Positions 41,422 to 43,882 of a stretch of 43,882 bases of DNA are shown in pieces. Within the stretch, counting starts at the first letter, position 1. The number at the start of each line of letters is the position of its first letter. The translations under genes were made by a program, and so were the position numbers. Source of the stretch: Muribaculaceae bacterium. Lineage in GTDB: Bacteria > Bacteroidota > Bacteroidia > Bacteroidales > Muribaculaceae. The notes below the pieces were generated by a model. The model was not told where the DNA came from. It worked only from the letters and a program-made list of their open reading frames with translations, and made no database searches. The stretch covers positions 1 through 43,882 of the forward strand of contig JAKSLZ010000017.1 of NCBI GenBank assembly GCA_024400935.1, given 5' to 3'.

Positions 41422-42398
41422 CAGTGTTTCTCAATTATATACTCAACGCTGTCCATCGACAGGTTGACATCCACAAAGTAACCGGGCACCTCTCCCACAA
41501 GCACTTCCACCTTGTTGCCAGGTGTTTCAAGGTTAATGGAGTTATAGTCAACGACAGCCGTGATGGTGCCGATGTTGGGATCCCTCAGCATACTGAAGGG
41601 AACTAGGAACGAAGCATCTACAGTCGACGGGAACAATATCACATTGACGTTGCTGGGAGCATTGCACACCTCAATCTGCACCTTTTGGGTCTTTGTCACA
41701 AGATTTTCCACAGGTATCTTCACCTGCACAGCACGTGGCTCGATGAGAACACCCTTGATTCCGGCTATAGTCACGGTGCGCACAAGTGTGTCGGTGAGTC
41801 CGTCTACCTTGACGTGATAGCTGTAGACCTCATTAACCTCCTTAAGACGGTCGGCATCACCATATACGACCACCGAGTCAGGAATACACTCTATACTGCC
41901 CGAGAATGCGTAGGACGGAGCCGGCTTAGCGTCAACATCCAGCATCACAGGGACTTTCTTGCCAGGGCGATCAGTATAAGGGATGGTAATGTGGCTAGGC
42001 AGCACATTGGTGACGTTGAGTTTGATGATGCTATTCACCGCACTCACAAGTTGAGCATTGTCAACCTTGAAGTAGCCATTGGCGTCCTTGTAGTCGGCAA
42101 AGCGCAACTTGAGATGCGGTCTAGCACTAAAGTAATATTTTAAAAATGTGGAGCTTCTGCCTGTAACACTGACGGTAATTTCTTTAGGAGCAGGAGCCAG
42201 CAAGTGCACATTGGCCGGTATGTCTACAATAGTAACAGGAATATCAAGCTTATACCTGTCGTCATTGCTCATGGTCACGACACTCCACAGAATGCACGAG
42301 ATAAGCAAGAACAGCAAGTACAAAAGCACCGAGTGAGAGCGGGGACTCCGCTCTTTCACCGCCTTAAACACCCTTGATATGCCTTCAATTACATTCAT
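41421..42398 (-). CDS. YbbR-like (CdaR-type) membrane-anchored protein
   Basis: 325 aa. A cytoplasmic N-terminus is followed by one TM segment (about 24-44, LLYLLFLLISCILWSVV) and then repeated YbbR-like beta domains in the periplasm. The repeats contain LDIPVTIVDIP near 52, a second unit with VPVMLDVDAKPAPSY near 168, and further strands such as VQVKIPVENLV. In Firmicutes, CdaR (a YbbR protein) modulates the c-di-AMP cyclase CdaA; in Bacteroidetes a YbbR protein is commonly found between yajC and coaE. No cyclase is adjacent here, so its partner is unknown. Confidence 0.85.
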   Translation of the reverse strand: MNVIEGISRVFKAVKERSPRSHSVLLYLLFLLISCILWSVVTMSNDDRYKLDIPVTIVDIPANVHLLAPAPKEITVSVTGRSSTFLKYYFSARPHLKLRFADYKDANGYFKVDNAQLVSAVNSIIKLNVTNVLPSHITIPYTDRPGKKVPVMLDVDAKPAPSYAFSGSIECIPDSVVVYGDADRLKEVNEVYSYHVKVDGLTDTLVRTVTIAGIKGVLIEPRAVQVKIPVENLVTKTQKVQIEVCNAPSNVNVILFPSTVDASFLVPFSMLRDPNIGTITAVVDYNSINLETPGNKVEVLVGEVPGYFVDVNLSMDSVEYIIEKH

Positions 42399-42456
42399 GA
42401 CTAGACCTTAGATACCGCTATTGTTCACTTAGCATTAAGATTTCAATTCAAATCAA

Positions 42457-42822
42457 TTACTTTGCATTTTCGATTGTCTGGGGATCAGCGCCCACCTCAG
42501 CAACCTGTGAGTAAGATTCGTAAACCATACCTTTCTCAATCACAATGCACACATTCTTATCAACTTCAAGCTGCACTGTAGTGTCACTCACTTTGCGAAT
42601 CTTGCCATGAATGCCACCAGCGGTCATCACCTTCAAGCCAGGCTTGAGCGATTTCTGGAAATCGCGCACCTTCTTTTGGCGTTGGCTCTGAGGACGAATC
42701 ATGAATAAGTAAAAGATAGCAATGAGGGCTACAATCATAATGAGAGAGCCCCAGCCGTTACCTTGCTGTGCACCACCCTGTTGTGCAGCACCGCCAGCAA
42801 ACAATAAAATTGAGTTAAGCAT
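42457..42822 (-). CDS. yajC: Preprotein translocase subunit YajC
   Basis: 121 aa. One TM segment (about 26-42, SLIMIVALIAIFYLFMI) is followed by the family motif RPQSQRQKKVRDFQKSLKPG and GGIHGKIRKV-type strands. YajC associates with SecDF at the inner membrane. The N-terminal region contains a glycine/glutamine-rich linker (GGAAQQGGAQQGNGWG) before the TM, typical in Bacteroidetes. It lies between nusB and the YbbR-like gene. Confidence 0.96.
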   Translation of the reverse strand: MLNSILLFAGGAAQQGGAQQGNGWGSLIMIVALIAIFYLFMIRPQSQRQKKVRDFQKSLKPGLKVMTAGGIHGKIRKVSDTTVQLEVDKNVCIVIEKGMVYESYSQVAEVGADPQTIENAK

Positions 42823-42901
42823 AATCGTGTTATAATTTTTTTGTTAATAAATTCGTTAGGTAAATCCTATATGTAGATTCTATATTTTACTGAACACCCC
42901 G

Positions 42902-43834
42902 TTAGGGCTTGGCAATGATGCCGCGCTCGCGCAGGTTCTTGCACACGGCATGGAGTATGCCGTTTACAAACTGACCGCTGTTAGGGGTACTGAATTCCTT
43001 GGCCAGCTCAATATACTCGTTGAGAGTAACCGTTGTGGGAATTGACTCGAAGTATTTGAGCTCAGTGACGGCAACGCACATGATGAGACGGTCCATGAGT
43101 GCCACACGGTTCTTGTCCCAGCGCTCTGACTTGATGAATGAGTCTATCAGGATATTGTTCTCGTCCATAATCTGCACTGAGCGAGAGAATAACTTCTCAC
43201 CAAATGCACGGTCCTCATCGTCCTTGAACATGGGCATGATAGGATTATCGTTACCTTCGAGGATGCGACGTATGGTCTTGATGACAAACTGACCCATTGT
43301 GTCGATGTCTTCAACACTCCAGAACAATGACATGGTTTCAAGTTTATCCTCAACATCCTCGTCGTTGAGAATGATTTGCTTGAGGATTTGTTTCCATATC
43401 TCACAGTCAGTGGCATTGTCGGTCTTCTCATATGACATATATTCCTTATAAATGTCGCTGTTGAGAATCTTGTCGAGCGTGAGGCGCTTGAATATGATTT
43501 CATCCTGCCAGCTCACCAGCTTGTCCTTGAAGAAGACGTTCAACTCCTCGTTCTCTCTCAACTGCTTCACCAGCCAGTTGTCGATAAAACGTGTGTTGGG
43601 ATTCAAGTCCTCCTCGGTGGGAAGATACTTATTGCGTGCATCATCGATGGCACGGTCCTGCAGGTCGGTAAGTTCAATTATGAGCTTTAACAGATACATG
43701 TAAAGTTCATAAGACTTTTCAAAACTCAACTGCAAGTCATTCTTGGCTTGCTCATAAGTGCGGTCGGGACGAGTGAGCACATAGCTATACAAAGCCTGTA
43801 CCACCTTAACCCTTATCAGTACTCTATTAATCAT
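42902..43834 (-). CDS. nusB: Transcription antitermination factor NusB
   Basis: 310 aa, about twice the length of enterobacterial NusB, as is normal for Bacteroidetes, which add an N-terminal helical extension. The N-terminus (MINRVLIRVKVVQALYSYV) already looks like the NusB start, and the C-terminal part (WDKNRVALMDRLIMCVAVTE, PTTVTLNEYIELAKEFSTPN, QFVNGILHAV) carries the canonical NusB helices. It acts with NusE on boxA RNA in rRNA antitermination. It is the first gene of the nusB-yajC-ybbR-coaE group in this window; the sequence upstream runs off the right edge. Confidence 0.95.
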   Translation of the reverse strand: MINRVLIRVKVVQALYSYVLTRPDRTYEQAKNDLQLSFEKSYELYMYLLKLIIELTDLQDRAIDDARNKYLPTEEDLNPNTRFIDNWLVKQLRENEELNVFFKDKLVSWQDEIIFKRLTLDKILNSDIYKEYMSYEKTDNATDCEIWKQILKQIILNDEDVEDKLETMSLFWSVEDIDTMGQFVIKTIRRILEGNDNPIMPMFKDDEDRAFGEKLFSRSVQIMDENNILIDSFIKSERWDKNRVALMDRLIMCVAVTELKYFESIPTTVTLNEYIELAKEFSTPNSGQFVNGILHAVCKNLRERGIIAKP

Positions 43835-43882
43835 TATATTATAATATTATTAATTTCTAGTTTATTGTACAGCCTGGTTGTC

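Overview
The window looks like chromosomal DNA of a gut-type Bacteroidales, most likely Muribaculaceae or a close relative. The reasons are the recurrent Bacteroidetes promoter (-33 TTTG, 19-21 nt, -7 TAnnTTTG, often TAACTTTG), lineage-typical families (DUF4290, DUF1599, a BT_3928-like DoxX protein, DUF5074, META proteins, an M13 peptidase) and C-terminal Por/T9SS-like sorting tails on secreted proteins. The assignment is inference from content; there is no rRNA or tRNA here to confirm it.

Layout. (1) 1-1826, minus: a cobalamin-riboswitch transcript encoding a secreted protein with a sorting tail and a DUF5074 (BtuG-like) protein cut by the window edge. The riboswitch is split by a 179-bp palindromic element. 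(2) 2011-4623, plus: a secreted multidomain putative glycoside hydrolase. (3) 5149-15970, plus: the most unusual locus. It holds a STAS anti-anti-sigma-like protein, a 2225-aa dimodular NRPS ending in a reductase (remnant C-A-T-C-A-T-R), a membrane-bound SpoIIE/RsbU-like PP2C phosphatase and a plugged outer-membrane beta-barrel. It is an NRPS bracketed by two parts of a partner-switching circuit, with no anti-sigma kinase in the window. (4) 16095-21461: a TPR protein, a tandem META protein and an M13 peptidase. (5) 21486-27884, minus: a housekeeping block (DUF4290, rimM, a small acidic protein, an OmpA-like protein, proS, an ABC-F ATPase, with tsaB upstream). (6) A repeat-rich spacer, then lepA and a small lipoprotein. 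(7) 31656-36449, minus: a Ser/Thr kinase fused to an extracytoplasmic FGE-like domain, and a 954-aa secreted protein of unknown function. (8) 36768-39650, minus: DUF1599, DoxX/BT_3928-like and tpiA. (9) A methyltransferase, then a probable independent structured ncRNA (about 265 nt) with its own promoter and terminator. (10) 40855-43834, minus: nusB, yajC, ybbR-like and coaE.

How the parts may work together. The NRPS should activate two alpha-amino acids, join them once and release the product by NAD(P)H-dependent reduction, giving a dipeptide aldehyde, alcohol or cyclised pyrazinone. STAS proteins are classically switched on by RsbU-type phosphatases that carry an extracellular sensor, so the neighbouring 556-aa membrane phosphatase is a natural upstream activator of the STAS protein. 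The beta-barrel could handle the product or a related ligand at the outer membrane. This coupling is inference from gene order and domain content.
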